Part shown: in pieces, positions 24,501 through 39,500 of the stretch
How the letters are laid out: each line of letters starts with the position of its first letter
How positions within the stretch are numbered: the stretch's first letter is position 1
Assembly (NCBI GenBank): GCA_026745465.1
Contig: JACYXH010000126.1
Location: 158,918 to 222,917, forward strand
Source of the DNA: Lota lota
Lineage: Eukaryota > Chordata > Actinopteri > Gadiformes > Lotidae
Direction: 5' to 3'
DNA: 64,000 bases
Made by a program: the position numbers and the translations under genes
The notes under the pieces: generated by a model
The model's database searches: none
What the model was told of the DNA's origin: nothing
What the model saw: only the letters and a program-made list of their open reading frames with translations

Positions 24501-27500
24501 CGCTGCTCGGACAGAACTTCACCACCCACCCACACCGTATCGTTATACTATATGTCCGAAAAGCTCAACTTTCTCTCGGACGGCGCAGTCAACCGCTGCC
24601 CAGACAGAGCTTCACACGTCTACACACACGGCGCCGCCGGTTCCCCTTGGTCACGAAAAGAACGCCACCTCCTCCGAAATGATTGTACTCTTATATTTTG
24701 GGTGGCGATGTATTAGTTTTCCTTTGATTTTGCCTAATTATTGTCATTATTTGTTTCAGGACAGCACTGGACTGGGCCAAGCACTTCAAGCAAAAGATGG
24801 CAGAAGATCTACTCAAGTCCTACATGTAAAAGCACTGTTCAAACACATAAACTGCTCAAAAAAATAAAGGGAACACTAAAATAACACATCCTAGATCTGA
24901 ATGAATGAAATAATCGTATTAAAAACTTTTTTCTTTACATAGTTGAATGTGCTGACAACAAAAATCACACAAAACTTATCAATGGAAATCAAATTTATCA
25001 ACCCATGGAGGTCTGGATTTGGAGACACACTCAAAATTAAAGTGGAAAACCACACTACAGGCTGATCCAACTTTGATGTAATGTCCTTAAAACAAGTCAA
25101 AATGAGGCTCGGTAGTGTGTGTGGCCTCCACATGCCTGTATGACCTCCCTACAACGCCTGGGCATGCTCCTGATGAGGTGGCGGATGGTCTCCTGAGGGA
25201 TCTCCTCCCAGACCTGGACTAAAGCATCCGATACCTCCTGAACAGTCTGTGGTGCAACGTGGCGTTGGTGGATGGAGCGAGACATGATGTCCCAGATGTG
25301 CTCAATTGGATTCAGGTCTGGGGAACGGGCGGGCCAGTCCATAGCATCAATGCCTTCCTCTTGCAGGAACTGCTGACACACTCCAGCCACATGAGGTCTA
25401 GCATTGTCTTGCATTAGGAGGAACCCAGGGCCAACCGCACCAGCATATGGTCTCACAAGGGGTCTGAGGATCTCATCTCGGTACCTAATGGCAGTCAGGC
25501 TACCTCTGGCGATCACATGGAGGGCTGTGCGGCCCCCCAAAGAAATACCACCCCACACCATGACTGACCCACCGCCAAACCGGTCATGCTGGAGGATGTT
25601 GCAGGCAGCAGAACGTTCTCCACGGCGTCTCCAGACTCTGTCACGTCTGTCACATGTGCTCAGTGTGAACCTGCTTTCATCTGTGAAGAGCACAGGGCGC
25701 CAGTGGCGAATTTGCCAATCTTGGTGTTCTCTGGCAAATGCCAAACGTCCTGCACGTTGTTGGGCTGTAAGCACAACCCCCACCTGTGGACGTCGGGCCC
25801 TCATACCACCCTCATGGAGTCTGTTTCTGACCATTTGAGCAGACACATGCACATTTGTGGCCTGCTGGAGGTCATTTTGCAGGGCTCTGGCAGTGCTCCT
25901 CCTGCTCCTCCTTGCACAAAGGCGGAGGTAGCGGTCCTGCTGCTGGGTTGTTGCCCTCCTACGGCCTCCTCCACGTCTCCTGATGTACTGGCCTGTCTCC
26001 TGGTAGCGCCTCCATGCTCTGGACACTACGCTGACAGAAACAGCAAACCTTCTTGCCACAGCTCGGATTGATGTGCCATCCTGGATGAGCTGCACTACCT
26101 GAGCCACTTGTGTGGGTTGTAGACTCCGTCTCATGCTACCACTAGAGTGAAAGCACCGCCAGCATTCAAAAGTGACCAAAACATCAGCCAGGAAGCATAG
26201 GAACTGAGAAGTGGTCTGTGGTCACCACCTGCAGAACCACTCCTTTATTGGGGGTGTCTTGCTAATTGCCTATATTTTCCACCTGTTGTCTATTCCATTT
26301 GCACAAAAGCATGTGAAATTGATTGTCAATCAGTGTTGCTTCCTAAGTGGACAGTTTGATTTCACAGAAATGTGATTGACTTGGAGTTACATTGTGTTGT
26401 TTAAGTGTTCCCTTTATTTTTTTGAGCAGTGTATATAGTCAGTAAATGATGACTTATCTTAAAATATAGTTAAATGTAAATGTATGTCCTCAAAAAGTGC
26501 TTGTTTTTGCCACTGACAGGCTCAGATCATATTCTATCACTATGGAAAGTATCCCTACATAGGAATAAAACTTGTTTCTTTAGCTTTCGCTTGAGCTGGA
26601 CTCTTTGTTATTCTGTCCAACAAAGTCTTGCTCAAGAAGAAGTCTCGCTCTGAAATCACGTTGTTGCACGGTATTTCCCTACTGTCATTAGAATCTCAAC
26701 TCTCATTCATCCTAATCTTTAAAATAACACTAAGCTACGCTTTCTCTAGTCTAACACAACAATCTATACTCTCTCCAGCTCTCCCTCAAGTTTCCACCAT
26801 TATATTCCTGCAAACACTCAACCTTGCGAGACTTCTCCTAGAGCAAGAAATGATTGGACACAATAACAAACAGACCGTGATCAAGCGAAAGGTAGGGCTT
26901 TTAGAGGACGTACATTTAAGGGGCGCTATTGCCCCAAAAGATTACATTGCAGCCCATTTTTGCAGATTAAGGCTGCAGCGTTCTCGCTGAATACTGGACC
27001 AATTAAAGAAATTGTTGTCCGCGTTAGTCCCTAAGACCTAAAATGATCGGAAAATAGGGTCCAGGTTGTAAAGACCCAAAGTTTTCATTTAAGTATTCGA
27101 GAAACCTAACCCCCTGTCGGACACACCTCATATAGCCAGTGAAGACGAGTTTATGCTCAGTCCTTTCACCAAAATATCCTTTACATTTTTTAGGGGATTA
27201 TTTAATCTAAGTGTAACATTTTGTAGTTAAGGGCAGTTCACGGATGAGGGGGATTATAACATGTGCATTGTTTCCCTGTTTAAAAAGTACTCTTTTGGAA
27301 TATGTTGGTATTCATAAAGAAACTGTTGGGATAAAACTGCACACAGTCATGTTGTCAAAGCCACCTATATTCATTTACCGCAGTGCAAATTAACATTGGC
27401 AATTGTGATTCGTGAAACTGATTTATTTGCAGGCAAGAGCCATCACAAATTGACCGTGGCATGATTAATGTTAATTAATGTTGCTTTATTACAAAACAAA

Positions 27501-30500
27501 TACCTACTGGAACCTTGCACAATACAGTACAATACAGACCACTGTAGTCCTTGGTAAAGGAGGGGTTACAGTAGGGGAGGTATCCAGTTGGTTGCAATCT
27601 GCTTCCTCACCGCTAGTTGCTACAAAATTATTTACACCGGACCTTTAAGGTAAGCTATAAGTTCCTGTATTTTGCTTTATTTTTTATAAATAGGGGTGGC
27701 GATCCGGGGTCATTTATGGAGCCCCTAAGGAATATGGAGCTCAGCACCGGGGACCGGAACTACCTTCGGAACTACCACTGCAGCTTAAAAAATGACCAGA
27801 TCCATCTTGACATCCTTGTTGACCTGCTGCATCACATCTGCTTAAGCTCTGAAGATGGTGAGTAAGAAAGCAGTCTACAGAGTGTGAGACACAGCACAAA
27901 CATCACCAGGAGTAATGCAAACTAGTCAACACAGGTTTCTTTATTTAGTTACTCGTTTACTTAAATAACTTTTAAAGTCGAGTTCCTGGTGGCGGAAATT
28001 CTTAAAAAATATATAAGTAATATAAGTAATTTTCTTTACCCCAAGAATTCCCTACAGGACTTAAAATGACATAGATATATCTAAATATCTTTGCCCTCTG
28101 CCAGTATGCCAGGATCTATGAATAGGCTAATGTGGCAAGCCCCTAAACCAAAATCCACGGACTTCTTCATAAAGTCTTGAAACAGTCTGGAGTAAATTAT
28201 TCACTACATACACGGTATAAATGTGACATCAGCAGGCACATCAATTTGATGTTTGAAAACAATGTCATTGGTTTGTGGTTAAAGCTGGGGTGGCAGTAAA
28301 GAAACCAAAACGTCTGCACCTCAAAAACAAACTAACCTGCAGCATGAGACAAGGACATACATGTGGATCATCAATATATCTTCAGAAAAAACACGAGTAC
28401 TAAGTATATTAAATATGAGTTGGCCCATAAATTATGCTAGGTTATTTCAGAAACTTGTGAAATGAAGCTTTTTCTGTGGATTTGCATCATAAAAATAAAC
28501 AGTAGTGTGTCGACTGTAATTTTCTTTTTAGCTTAACAGCACAAGACGCAAACTTTATGATAATAAGCTACCATCAGTGTAAGGCTTTCCTGCAGTTGCA
28601 GCTGTCCGTGTTACATCAGAAGGACCTGGCACTGGCACCACCAGCACATAATGCAGTGGCAAATTGTGATACTGTAAAGTAGCATATTAGTTGGTAGAAT
28701 ACTATACTTTGGAGATTACAACGTACAAAAACCTCCTACGTGGGCACAGGTTAGCTTCCAAAAGATATTAATCACAGGAAAACCAATGTTGAGAGGGCTT
28801 ATCTTTAATGGATGGGTACGCTATTTTGGACTTAAGGGTCCATCCATAGATTGTCTAGCATGATTATAAGTGTAGACATTATTATATCCACATATTTTCT
28901 AGCATGAGTCTAGAGCAGGGGTCGGCAACCCGCGTCTCCGGAGCCGCATGTGGCTCTTTCAGCCCTCTGCTGCGGCTCCCTGTGGCGCTTTGGAAAATAC
29001 TGTAGTATCCCTGTGGCTTTGAAAAATACTGTAGTATCCCTGTGGCTTTGAAAAATAAATAGAGTATTACACTTATTGTATTCATGTTCGTTAGTTTTTG
29101 AAAAATGTTAGTATACATTTTTATTAAAGATAATGGTGATCTTGTAACATTAAAATAAAACGTGTAAAAAAAATTGTCCCTCAAAATATGCATCACAACC
29201 GGCAATGTGCGACACCCGCCGGCCCGCATTTTTTTTTGCTTTTCGACCCCCGGTAGGCCAACCATGGATAACTCAAAGAAAAGAAAAGGTTCTGAAGAAA
29301 ACAACGTTTAATGCTACATAGGCAGATTCATTTGCTTTAACTGCTTACAAAACTGGTTTACCAGTATGCTTAATATGTGGTGAGAAATTGTCAAACAACA
29401 AAAAGTCAAATGTTGCAAGACATTTCCAGAATAAACACACAGCCTTTGCTGAAAAGTATCAGGATGGAGATGAGAGAAAAAATGCAGTTTCGGAACTGAT
29501 GCGGAAGGTTGATCTGAGCAAAAATCATTTCTAGAAGTCTGCAAATTCAGCTTTATATGCTAGTTTTGTGGTCGCTCAGGAAATAGTCAGGCACGGGAAG
29601 CCGTTCACAGATGGAGTATAAAATAATCATTCATTTAAGATTTCAGAACATGTAAGAGTGTAATTGTGCAGAACATCTGAGATATGCCTCTCTCTGCGAA
29701 GACTGTCATAGACAGAACCATAAAAATGGCAGAAAACATCACCAGACAGCAAATTAAAGACATCAATTCAGCTGTGGCGTACTCAATCAACCTGTGATGA
29801 GTCCAAAGACAAAAGCAATATTGAACAAATAGCGCTGTTCTGCCGATGTGAACTCTGCTGGGCCACAGGAAGAAATGATTGAGTTGATACCACTAAAAGG
29901 CCAAACACTGGGGGAGGACATCTGTGAGGCTGTCTTGGATTGTTTAAGAGCCAAAGAAATAAACACCACCCACCTGGTGTCAGTGGCTACTGATGGGGCA
30001 CCGAGTATGACATGAGCGAATAAGGGGTTTGTGGCTTTACTGCAGAACTACAGCTACTTGCTGTAGTTCCTTTTCTTCCAGGACAGCTCCAGTTGTTTCT
30101 TAATCTGATTAATCGGCATCATGTCTTCTTCTTCCTTTTTCGCTTTGTCCGCAGCTCTTTGTCTTTTAGTGTAGTGTATTATGTCTTCTTTCAGGCTGTC
30201 ATCATCTGTGTCGGAGTAAACTGGTTTTGCTTTCTGTGAACGACTGCTTGTACTTCTACTTTTTCTTTCCATTAGGTCGGGGGGTGAAATTGGTTTTGTC
30301 TGCACTGAGGGAAAGGAGAATGCACCTGTCATGCCTGTGCATCCTCGCTGGAATGGGTCAGGTCCATCTGTTATGTTGAAGTGTGGGTGGGGCGGTTGTT
30401 TGGTGAGCTGTTCTTGGGGTAGTCCTGGATGTTCTCCTACCACCAGTTAGTGTGTGTGTGCTTTGTCGTAGAATCCAGGCTTGAGCACTGTGGGGCAGAG

Positions 30501-33500
30501 GCACTTGGATGAGTGCAAATATGGGCCGTATCTTGGTAGACGGGTGATGGTGGTGGTGTGTTCTCATCCTTGACGTTTGGGACCTTCATATCTTTCATCT
30601 GTTTTGCCGTCTTTTGTATCCACCTTTTTCGGGCATGTGCTTCCCATTGTGACAAGCATCGGCAATATGTAGCTTGTCCAAACTTGAATATGTTTGAATC
30701 ACGACAATAGCATGTCGATGCAACGCAGGGCTTTGTCGTCCCATGAGCCGTCCTGTGGCCATGGTGTATGGGATTTCTTGGTTCATTCCATCCATTTCTT
30801 GGGTCTTGATGGATTTACCATGAATTTATATCATGTATGACAGTGGTGTGTTCAGGATGGGTTGGGGTGGATAATCTTCCCATAAGTTGGGCAATGGTGG
30901 CCATTTTGAAGGTCTAACTCTATTCTATAAGTATGTAGTTACTCTAATACGAAAAAACACTTGTGTCAAACTTCATGTGCTCAGTATGTGTGTTTGTGTA
31001 TTTACTTCCGTTTATTAGGGGTCATACGAAAAACGTAGGATTGTATAAAACGCAAACTGTATAAATTGGCAGGCTGGTAGAAATTGTTAAATAAGTAAGG
31101 GATGCAAAGGATGGGCCAGATTATGCCATAGGTGGCACTATGCTTGAAGGTCAAATTTCAACAGGCCGCCATTTCCACATGGAAAGTGCAATATGCATGA
31201 AACCTTGTATACATGCACCATTCATCATGTTAAACAACTTTCAAATTGCTCGCCCACACACAAACTGATTTGGTGCTGAAGGTGGTAAAAGCTCAAAAGA
31301 GACCTTGTTTTTTCATTTGGTTTATGAATTGTAAGTCTTTTTTTTGTTGGTCCTTTTATCTGATCTTTGAATTTGACCCAAAAATATATGTATTGATATT
31401 ATGTACATAATATTTTACCATATATTCGTTAGTCCTTTTAAGTTTTGCCATTCATATTTTACACAGAAAACGTGTAAGACTTTTTTTTTATAAGAATTTA
31501 GTCCGTTTCAGACCAGAAGTATAATTCGTTAATTATGCTGGCTTGATACTGGTACAGGTTATACACATTTATTAACGATAAGTGCGATAAAACAATACTC
31601 TAGTCAATGTAGTACAGTGGCATGTAAACGTTATTTATTGATAAGAAAGCGTGATAAGTGCTTTCCACCTCAACACACAGCTGGACGCTATTAAAAAGGT
31701 CCATGCTCGGGGGGTAAGCAGAACAGAAACTTTGGGGTGGGGCTTGCAGCGCTGAACATCTCTGATTGGTCGAGTACTTTAAGCATTTTATTTCAGCCAT
31801 TTCAACATCTGCAGCCGCAAACCAACAGTTTGTTGTTCACTCCGAAGGGCATTAAGTCACACACAGTGCTCTCATTGCATCCATAGTGGTTAGCAACATT
31901 CATTGACCTATAATTATCGCTATCTCTTATGTGTTGATCATTCATCTTGATAGCAGTCGGCGCTACAAGCCGATGTTTACTTGCACTGCGGTACGTGAAT
32001 ATAGGTTGCTTTTGATAACATGACGGTGTGCAGTTGTATCGCAACAGTCTCTTTTTGGATACAAACTACTTCCGAAAGATGGATAGCCTACTTTTAGTTA
32101 TCGAACAGGGAAACAAGCCTAAAAAACGAACGTCTCAAATGCATGGATGTATTAAAGAATGCACACCCATTTATCATAATCCCCCTCATCCGCAAACTGC
32201 CCTTAGCTACACTATTTTACACTTGGATTAAAACTCCATAATTCTTTAATCCTCTTAATACATTATGTTATGAAGTACGGAGCTAGTGTTCGTATTCAAG
32301 CTAATAAGGTTGAGGATTGGATCCATCTTTCTTTTTTACTACCGTGATTCTTAATGGAAAATGGCGCATATTCACGTCGTAACTGATGTATATAGTTGAC
32401 GCGATATCCTTTATTCGTTATGTGCCTGATGTAAAAGGACCTTAATTTGCCTTACCTTTGCAGGTCTTTAGACTGTGTTGTAAATGCAGACTTGTAATTG
32501 CTTGTAGTTCAATATTTAAACAGGATGCCATTTCCACTAGGAAAGTGCAATATGCATGAAACTTGATGAACAACTTTCAAATTGCAACCCTTATGGTCAG
32601 ACCATATATATACCTTATGGTCAGACCATGAGCAAATTGTGAGTGAGCAAATAGCATTAGTGTTGTTTAGTTCAACGGCTAAGTATAATTGGAAGTTAAG
32701 TCTGTTCTCTAATTATATCGCCAAGGGGAAGCATATACAATGCAAATTGTATAATAACAAGGCAACTTCCTTTTGACGCATGGGTGGAATTAGCAATCGA
32801 CTCACAAAGAATAAAAATGTATCACAAAATGGTAAAGTCTCGAATCAATGTATCTGCAGATGTTCCTGTGTTCGATTTCTTACTGTAAAATACATATCAA
32901 TCATTCCCGTCCAATCTAAGACTTACTGTCAAATAAATCATGCACCCAAGGGCATGGTGAGTGGGTGCTCTGGATCATGTGACATTATGTGTTCCTCACT
33001 GGTCAGAATGAAGGTGGGGTCTGATATGTTGGGAATGGTGAGTCCAATTACTTTACCAGCTGAGTGAGTGATTTTTTTTAAAAGCACGATGCTCAACGAT
33101 GCTAGATAGAGGAGGTGAAGAATGTATGGTTGGACAGACAGGTTAGTAAGTTTCAGGAAGGCAGTGAGTCTCGGTTGGCAGCGCTTGTGAGTGTCCATCG
33201 TGTGACGATTCAAATTTAGGTTTTTGTCCTGTGTAATGCCGAGATATTCAAATTACTCCACCACCTCCACCTTCTACTGCTCATCCATTGTGAAAATGGT
33301 TGGGTTTCAGGGGGCTCATGATTAATTCCTTGGAGGTGTTTATGTGGAGTAAGTTATTTTCACACCTTGTCGTTAAATAGTTATTGGAGTGTAAGCCATG
33401 CACAGCCATACAATTGAAGGTCACTATATCTTACTCTGTCTGCGTTTTACCTCAAAAGGTCAGAAGTAATCCACCATTTCCGTGTAAATGACGAAAAGTA

Positions 33501-36500
33501 ACCCATCAGGAAGTGATTTTTCTAATTGCTCCATTGGCGCTGGGAATCTATTTTTGCTAGTAGATCAAATGAGGAAGCTAAGTCTTACTGAGTGGAAGGA
33601 ATGACGAATCTATTTGAGCCAGAATATACTGAAGAAGAAATCTTATAGCGGACATAGCAGAGTTGGGTATGATACACAAAAATGTACCACTTATTTTCCC
33701 CCCAGCGCATATTTCTTAAAGTATGCCAGATTTTCTGGGTTGCTATTCCAGGTTGATGGGCACATAGAGTAACCACATTAGCAGCTCTACATCAATAATA
33801 TACAGACTTTGTGATAATTGAGGGCGGTAGTTGTTCAGGCCGGTAACCGTGAACTGGAACTTCTTGGGCACAGGGATGATGATGGTCCTCTTGAAGCAGG
33901 AGGGGATCGCAGACGGGTTGAGGCAGGGGTTGAATATGTTGCAGACAACCTCCGTTAGCTAGTTGCTAGAGGTACGGTTGGGGCTTGGGGTGTTGCTAGG
34001 GTTGAACTTGATAAGAAATCTCATTGCGCCAGCTATTGATATTGTATGAACACCGTTGTGGTGGCCCTCAGGTATCTCCATTCAGCTCATCTGGTGAAGA
34101 AGCAGAGTACTGGACCTTGCTATGCTACTTCCTTTGTAGTATGTGATGGTTCCCAACCCACTCCACACCTACCTAGGGTTGGAGCAGTGATAGCTAGACT
34201 AAATTTGGCCCAGTATGGCCTTCTTTGCACGCCATATTGCTCTCTTTAAGTCAAATCTTGCCTTTCTTTACTTATCCAGAGAAATATTTGTTTTAATCTG
34301 AAGCGCTTCGAGATGTTTGTGTCAACTGGGGTAGAGTTTAAATTGTTTGAATACAGCAGCATGGTGGGAAATTCAAGCTGACTTCAACAACCAATTCCAT
34401 AGTAAAACATTGGCAATGCTGGCAACACTGCGGAGAAAGGTCCAGCAGAAGCTCAAAGACATCCCTCAACCATAACCTCCCCCTTCCCCTCTTCCTTAAC
34501 CTACCCCCTTTTTGAAGGGAGGCATAACCTACTGACTAGAAGCTGGAAAAAACAAAACCGTGATCACTAAATTGGCCATGCCAGGAATTGTCTTTGAGAT
34601 TCCGCTGGACCTACTTGACGCCAAGCTCATTGTGTGTTAAGGTGCTTAAGGTAGGTTTAAAAAGGTTAATGTGCCACCATTTAACCAGCAGCTGGATTCC
34701 ATGAATACAACTCAACGCAGATAATGAGATAATGTGCCCAACATGCTCAAATCAGTATTAAAGTTGATTAGTGTACGTCATGTATTTCCATCTTACATTT
34801 GTAAGATAGCTAATGGCAGCAAAGTATTTGTAAAAAGTGAACAACTAAAAGATGGGTTTGGTTTGTCTGGTTCCCAGGCTAATTAACCTCTTCTATGGTA
34901 GGCCTCTTTCTTAGGTTTTTGCCAAAAATAACATACCCAAAGTGAAGAGAGTCAATGTGGATGCTACTTGGTCAGAGTGAATAAAGCTAGAACACTATAA
35001 ATGGAAGATTTAATTTCTGCATTAAATAAATTTCACGTTTGAGAGAATACCACTAGTGTATTATCAGTTGGTAGGGCCAAAGCACAACATCTGATGCGTA
35101 GGTCAAGATTGATGCCAATAAAGTAAAGTAGAGGCAGGATAGAGAGGTTTAAGTACAGGTAGGTTTAGGCAGAGCCTCCCAATAAAAAATAATCCAATGA
35201 AAACCAATGCAAAAATGAAAATAGGAACGTGATGAGACCCAAACAGATGGATATCTCAACACATTGTTAAATTTTGACATTTGAACCCTCTATTGAAAGG
35301 TTAGCGTGAATATAATTGAACGACACCAAGCCAAACCATTGCAATTGCCCCATATGTCCAACAGATGGAGTTAAAGAGAGTGTGTTCTGATTGAAGGCAA
35401 TTTATCTTATTTCCTGTGAAACTCTTAGCTACTATACATTGATTGTTAACACCTTGTGAGGTTTCAAAATGGTGTCCAGACACTGGATTATTTGTTAATG
35501 GTGGTTTTCTTTGATCAAACACAACTTTGATGACAAAAATAACAAAGGTAAGACACAATTTGTGGTTTTAACTAGGAATAGTGAAGTTTGTTCTTGATGG
35601 TTTTTGGCCCGGAAAAAGGTCCTCTTGGAATGAAGAGGTTAAGGATTTTAGGTCTGATATTAACATAACAAAGGTAGAGGGCAGTCATGGAGGCTGGTTG
35701 GATTTGCCATAGCTGAAGCCAGCCATGGCAGGAGTAGCAAAGACACTTTGCAATATACTATCGGGGAAAATGAACTTGCAAGAATACAAGATAATTGAAG
35801 GAATCTACAAAATAAAGGAGACAGGGATCGAAATGGCCACAGTATTAGACTTGTCAGTGGCAATAGAAATGGCAACCAACACCTTACAAATGGAGGGATA
35901 AAGGGAGCAGCCTTAAGGGACAAGGATAATGTATACAAATATGCATTTAACAACCTATTAAAAAGTACAAAAGCAAAAAGAAAAGTAAACGTTATATGAT
36001 TTGTGATATAAGTATTTGTATTTACACAACAGTACAAAATGCACCATTTGCTCTAATGTTATGCCTGCTTCATCTCTGTATCACAGTGATAATGTACTTC
36101 CTTCTCTGAAGGTGCTGTGCTCATCTTCCTGCCTGGGTATGATGAAATTGTGGCACTCAGAGATTGTATTCTGCATGATGACAGGCGATTTGCAGACTAC
36201 CCTGAAAGGTAATTGTACATTGTTAATCAAGTTAATATATTCGTAATAAGCAGGTTATTAGAAAAGCTACCCCCACTCTTGACTGTCATGGTCACCTCAT
36301 CATAATGTGTTATTATTATTATTAGGGGTCCTACGAAATCCGTAGGAACCCTATTATATTTGTTAGTATTATTATTATTAGAGGTACTACGGAATCCGTA
36401 GGAACCCTTTTTGTATTTGTTAGTATTATTATTATGGGTCCTATGAAATCTGTAGGAACCCTATTGTATTGATTAGTATTACTAGGGGTCCTGGGAAATC

Positions 36501-39500
36501 TGTAGGAAACCTATTGTATTTGTTAGTATTATTATTTGTTTTGTTTGACAAATTCGGACATACAGTATTTAAAAAACGACATGGTCAAAAGCTGTATAAA
36601 TTGGCATGCTTGTAGAACTTGTAAAATGAGTAGGGGATGCAAAGGATGGGCCAGATTACCCCAAAGGTGGCGCTAATATCAGCGCTTGAATGTTATAAAT
36701 TCAACAGGCTGCCATTTCCACTAGGAATGTGCAATATGAATGAAACTTTGTGTATATCCAACATTCCTCATGATGAACAAATTTCTATCCGCAACCCACG
36801 CCCATACATCACCTGAATCTGAGCTCGATGTGGTAAAAGCTGCAAACTTGGCACACATGTACCAGGTAACACTGGGAACATCTGGAGAAACAATCATAGC
36901 AATAAGACCAAATTTGGTGGAAACTGTCATGGATAATCACAACTAGGGCTGTTGGAACGAATTTCGGGAGTCTAATGTAATTTGAATAGTAAAAAGAGCT
37001 ATATTAATCAAATGCTGAAATTGCTATTCAAATTTGTCTTTTAGTTAATTTGTTATAAATGTGTTGGCTAATGTAAGCGAGTCTCGCCCTTCTCGCCTTG
37101 GCCTACTTGCATGTGAAAACTAAAACTATTTAAATCAGTCGTGATGTGAATATGGGGCATATTCCTATAGTAATCATGCCGGTGGAAAGACAGATGGAAT
37201 AGTCAACCTATATAGCCTAGTGAAGACGATATTATGTTCCGTCCTTTCACCAAAATACCCTATGTATTTAGAGGATTCAATTATATTGGAGTTTTACTTT
37301 TTAATCCAAGTGTTAAATAGTGTAGTGAATGGCTGTTCGCAGATGATGGGGAATATGATAAGTGGGTGTGTTTTGGAGACGTTACTTTCCCTGTTCAATA
37401 ACTAAAATAGGCTATCACTCTTTCGTAGAAAGTTGGTATCCAAAACAAAACTGTTGCGAAACAACTGCACACCTTCATGTTATCAGAAGCAACCTATATT
37501 CAAGTACCGATGTGCCATTAAACATTTGCTTATAGCGCAGACCATCGAGATGAATGATCAATATATACTATAACAGATAGCGATAATTATAGGTCTAGGA
37601 TTGTAGTTTACCAATAAGGATGCAGGAAGAACACTGTTGGGAAATGTAAATAGGCCGTTACCTCCGCCATGTCCTACAACATGTACAGTGGCCATGGTTA
37701 CTATAACAAAGATGCCCAAATGTGATTGGTTAAACAGATTTATTTGCTTAGCTTGAGCCATAAAAAATCAAAACGGATATTGCACTGTACGTGTATAGTC
37801 CCATTCATCTCAATAATTGTTTTTATTGTCGCGTGAAAAAATCGCAACCGACAATCCACCGGTGGGGAATGGCCAATCACAACATTCTATGCATTGGACC
37901 TAGAAATTAGGCCCCACCCCTGTGTCCCCGACCCCAGTTCCCCATTAACTGAACATACATTTATCCTTCTTCTCCGGTTTCTGAGTAGATTACAACATAT
38001 GGAATTGACATCTTAAACCTTAGTTATATCAGATGTAAAGCATTGAGGTATTTTGATTGTAATCCACTCGTCACCTTATTAATTAAACTGATATAAAACA
38101 GACGTAATAAACCATATGTGCATATGAGATGAAATTGTCTGTCAACCATCACTTGCTAGTGGTGGTTGGTAGTTTAAATGTGTGACAAACACAATCTTTA
38201 GTAAAGTTGCCACGTATAATCAAAGAAAACAAATGCCAATACCACATGAGTTAACCTAAAGATGTGACATGGATGAGCACAATGACAATCACTTTTACAC
38301 AGACAATAAGCATACATTCAAACAATTGACAACAATACCACTGTATATGATTGTGGAATACATTCATAAAGCAGGCAGTTTGACTTTGACTGTAGTATTG
38401 ACTAGTTAACCTTAAAGCGGAAATAAAACACTAGATGTAGTAAGCATAATTTACAAGATGATATCCCACTCTATAACTCCTAAAAGGTTTAACACTGTCA
38501 GTGAAACTGGATTAAAGATAATAAGTAAACAAGTGTAGGGCCATCTTGTCCTAGCGTAGAGTGTGACATCACAAGGTTGGTTGGCATGAGTTGTACAGTA
38601 GTTTATTAGCGAACAACAGCTGACTCAATGGAAAATAAGGAACCCCAAACTAAAAAGTGATGCATGGGAATTCGATTTTGTATTGCCCCTGGACGCAGCA
38701 ATGAATTGTACAGAGTCAAAAACCAAGGCAAGCATGTCCACTTTCATTCTTTGCCTCTTCGGAATGGGGTGTGCCGATCGTCCAACCCAGTCTACTATCA
38801 ATTAACTAGTTGTACGCTGTAAGGAAAGAGCGCAACGGCACGCCCATCTGGCAGAGCCAAGAGATAGTTACCTGCCTTACTGGAGAAGCAATTGGTATTA
38901 ACAAGCTCTCCGATTGGCCACGTCACTTTGGCCTTCACTCATTTGCTTGAATAAGGTGCATTACATCTTAAATTACTGTAAACAGTTTGCCATCAATAAC
39001 TCAAGCTAGCGACCTAACTTCTGACATTGCACTGTTCCATAATTCATATTGACTACTAAACCATTGGTAGAAGTAAAAAATAAAAGTCCTGCACTTATGT
39101 AATAGTACATAACTATTAGGATACAATATATCCAATGTCCCAAAAGTAAAAGTACTCATTATGAATGGCCCATTTCAGAATCATATATAATCACTGGATT
39201 ATAAGTAGGGATGCATTCATATGTACACCTGATGTTACAGCTGGTAAAGGTGGAGCTCATTTTTATAACGTAATAACCTAATCATAATTTGTAAATATAT
39301 TTATATTTTGTATTGATAGTCTAAATCGCTGGTGACCCAATTTAACAAATAAATGTAGCGTAAAAAGTACAATATTTCCCTCAAAAATGTAGTGGAGTAC
39401 AGTATACAGTATCTCACAAAAGTGAGTACACCCCTCACATTTTTGTAAATATTTGAGTATATCTTTTCATGTGACAACACTGAAGAAATGACACTTTGCT

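Noticed and set aside
24398..24867. Overlapping plus-strand frames of 73-137 codons
   Set aside because: They span a diverged GC-rich tandem pair and then run into the ankyrin exon in a different frame; no domain or start support.
25404..26071. Plus-strand open frames of 144 and 161 codons
   Set aside because: They are shadows of the Tc1-like transposase on the minus strand.
35660..36037. 125-codon minus-strand frame rich in Leu and Ser
   Set aside because: It has no start context or splice support and overlaps a coding-like relic read more sensibly on the plus strand.
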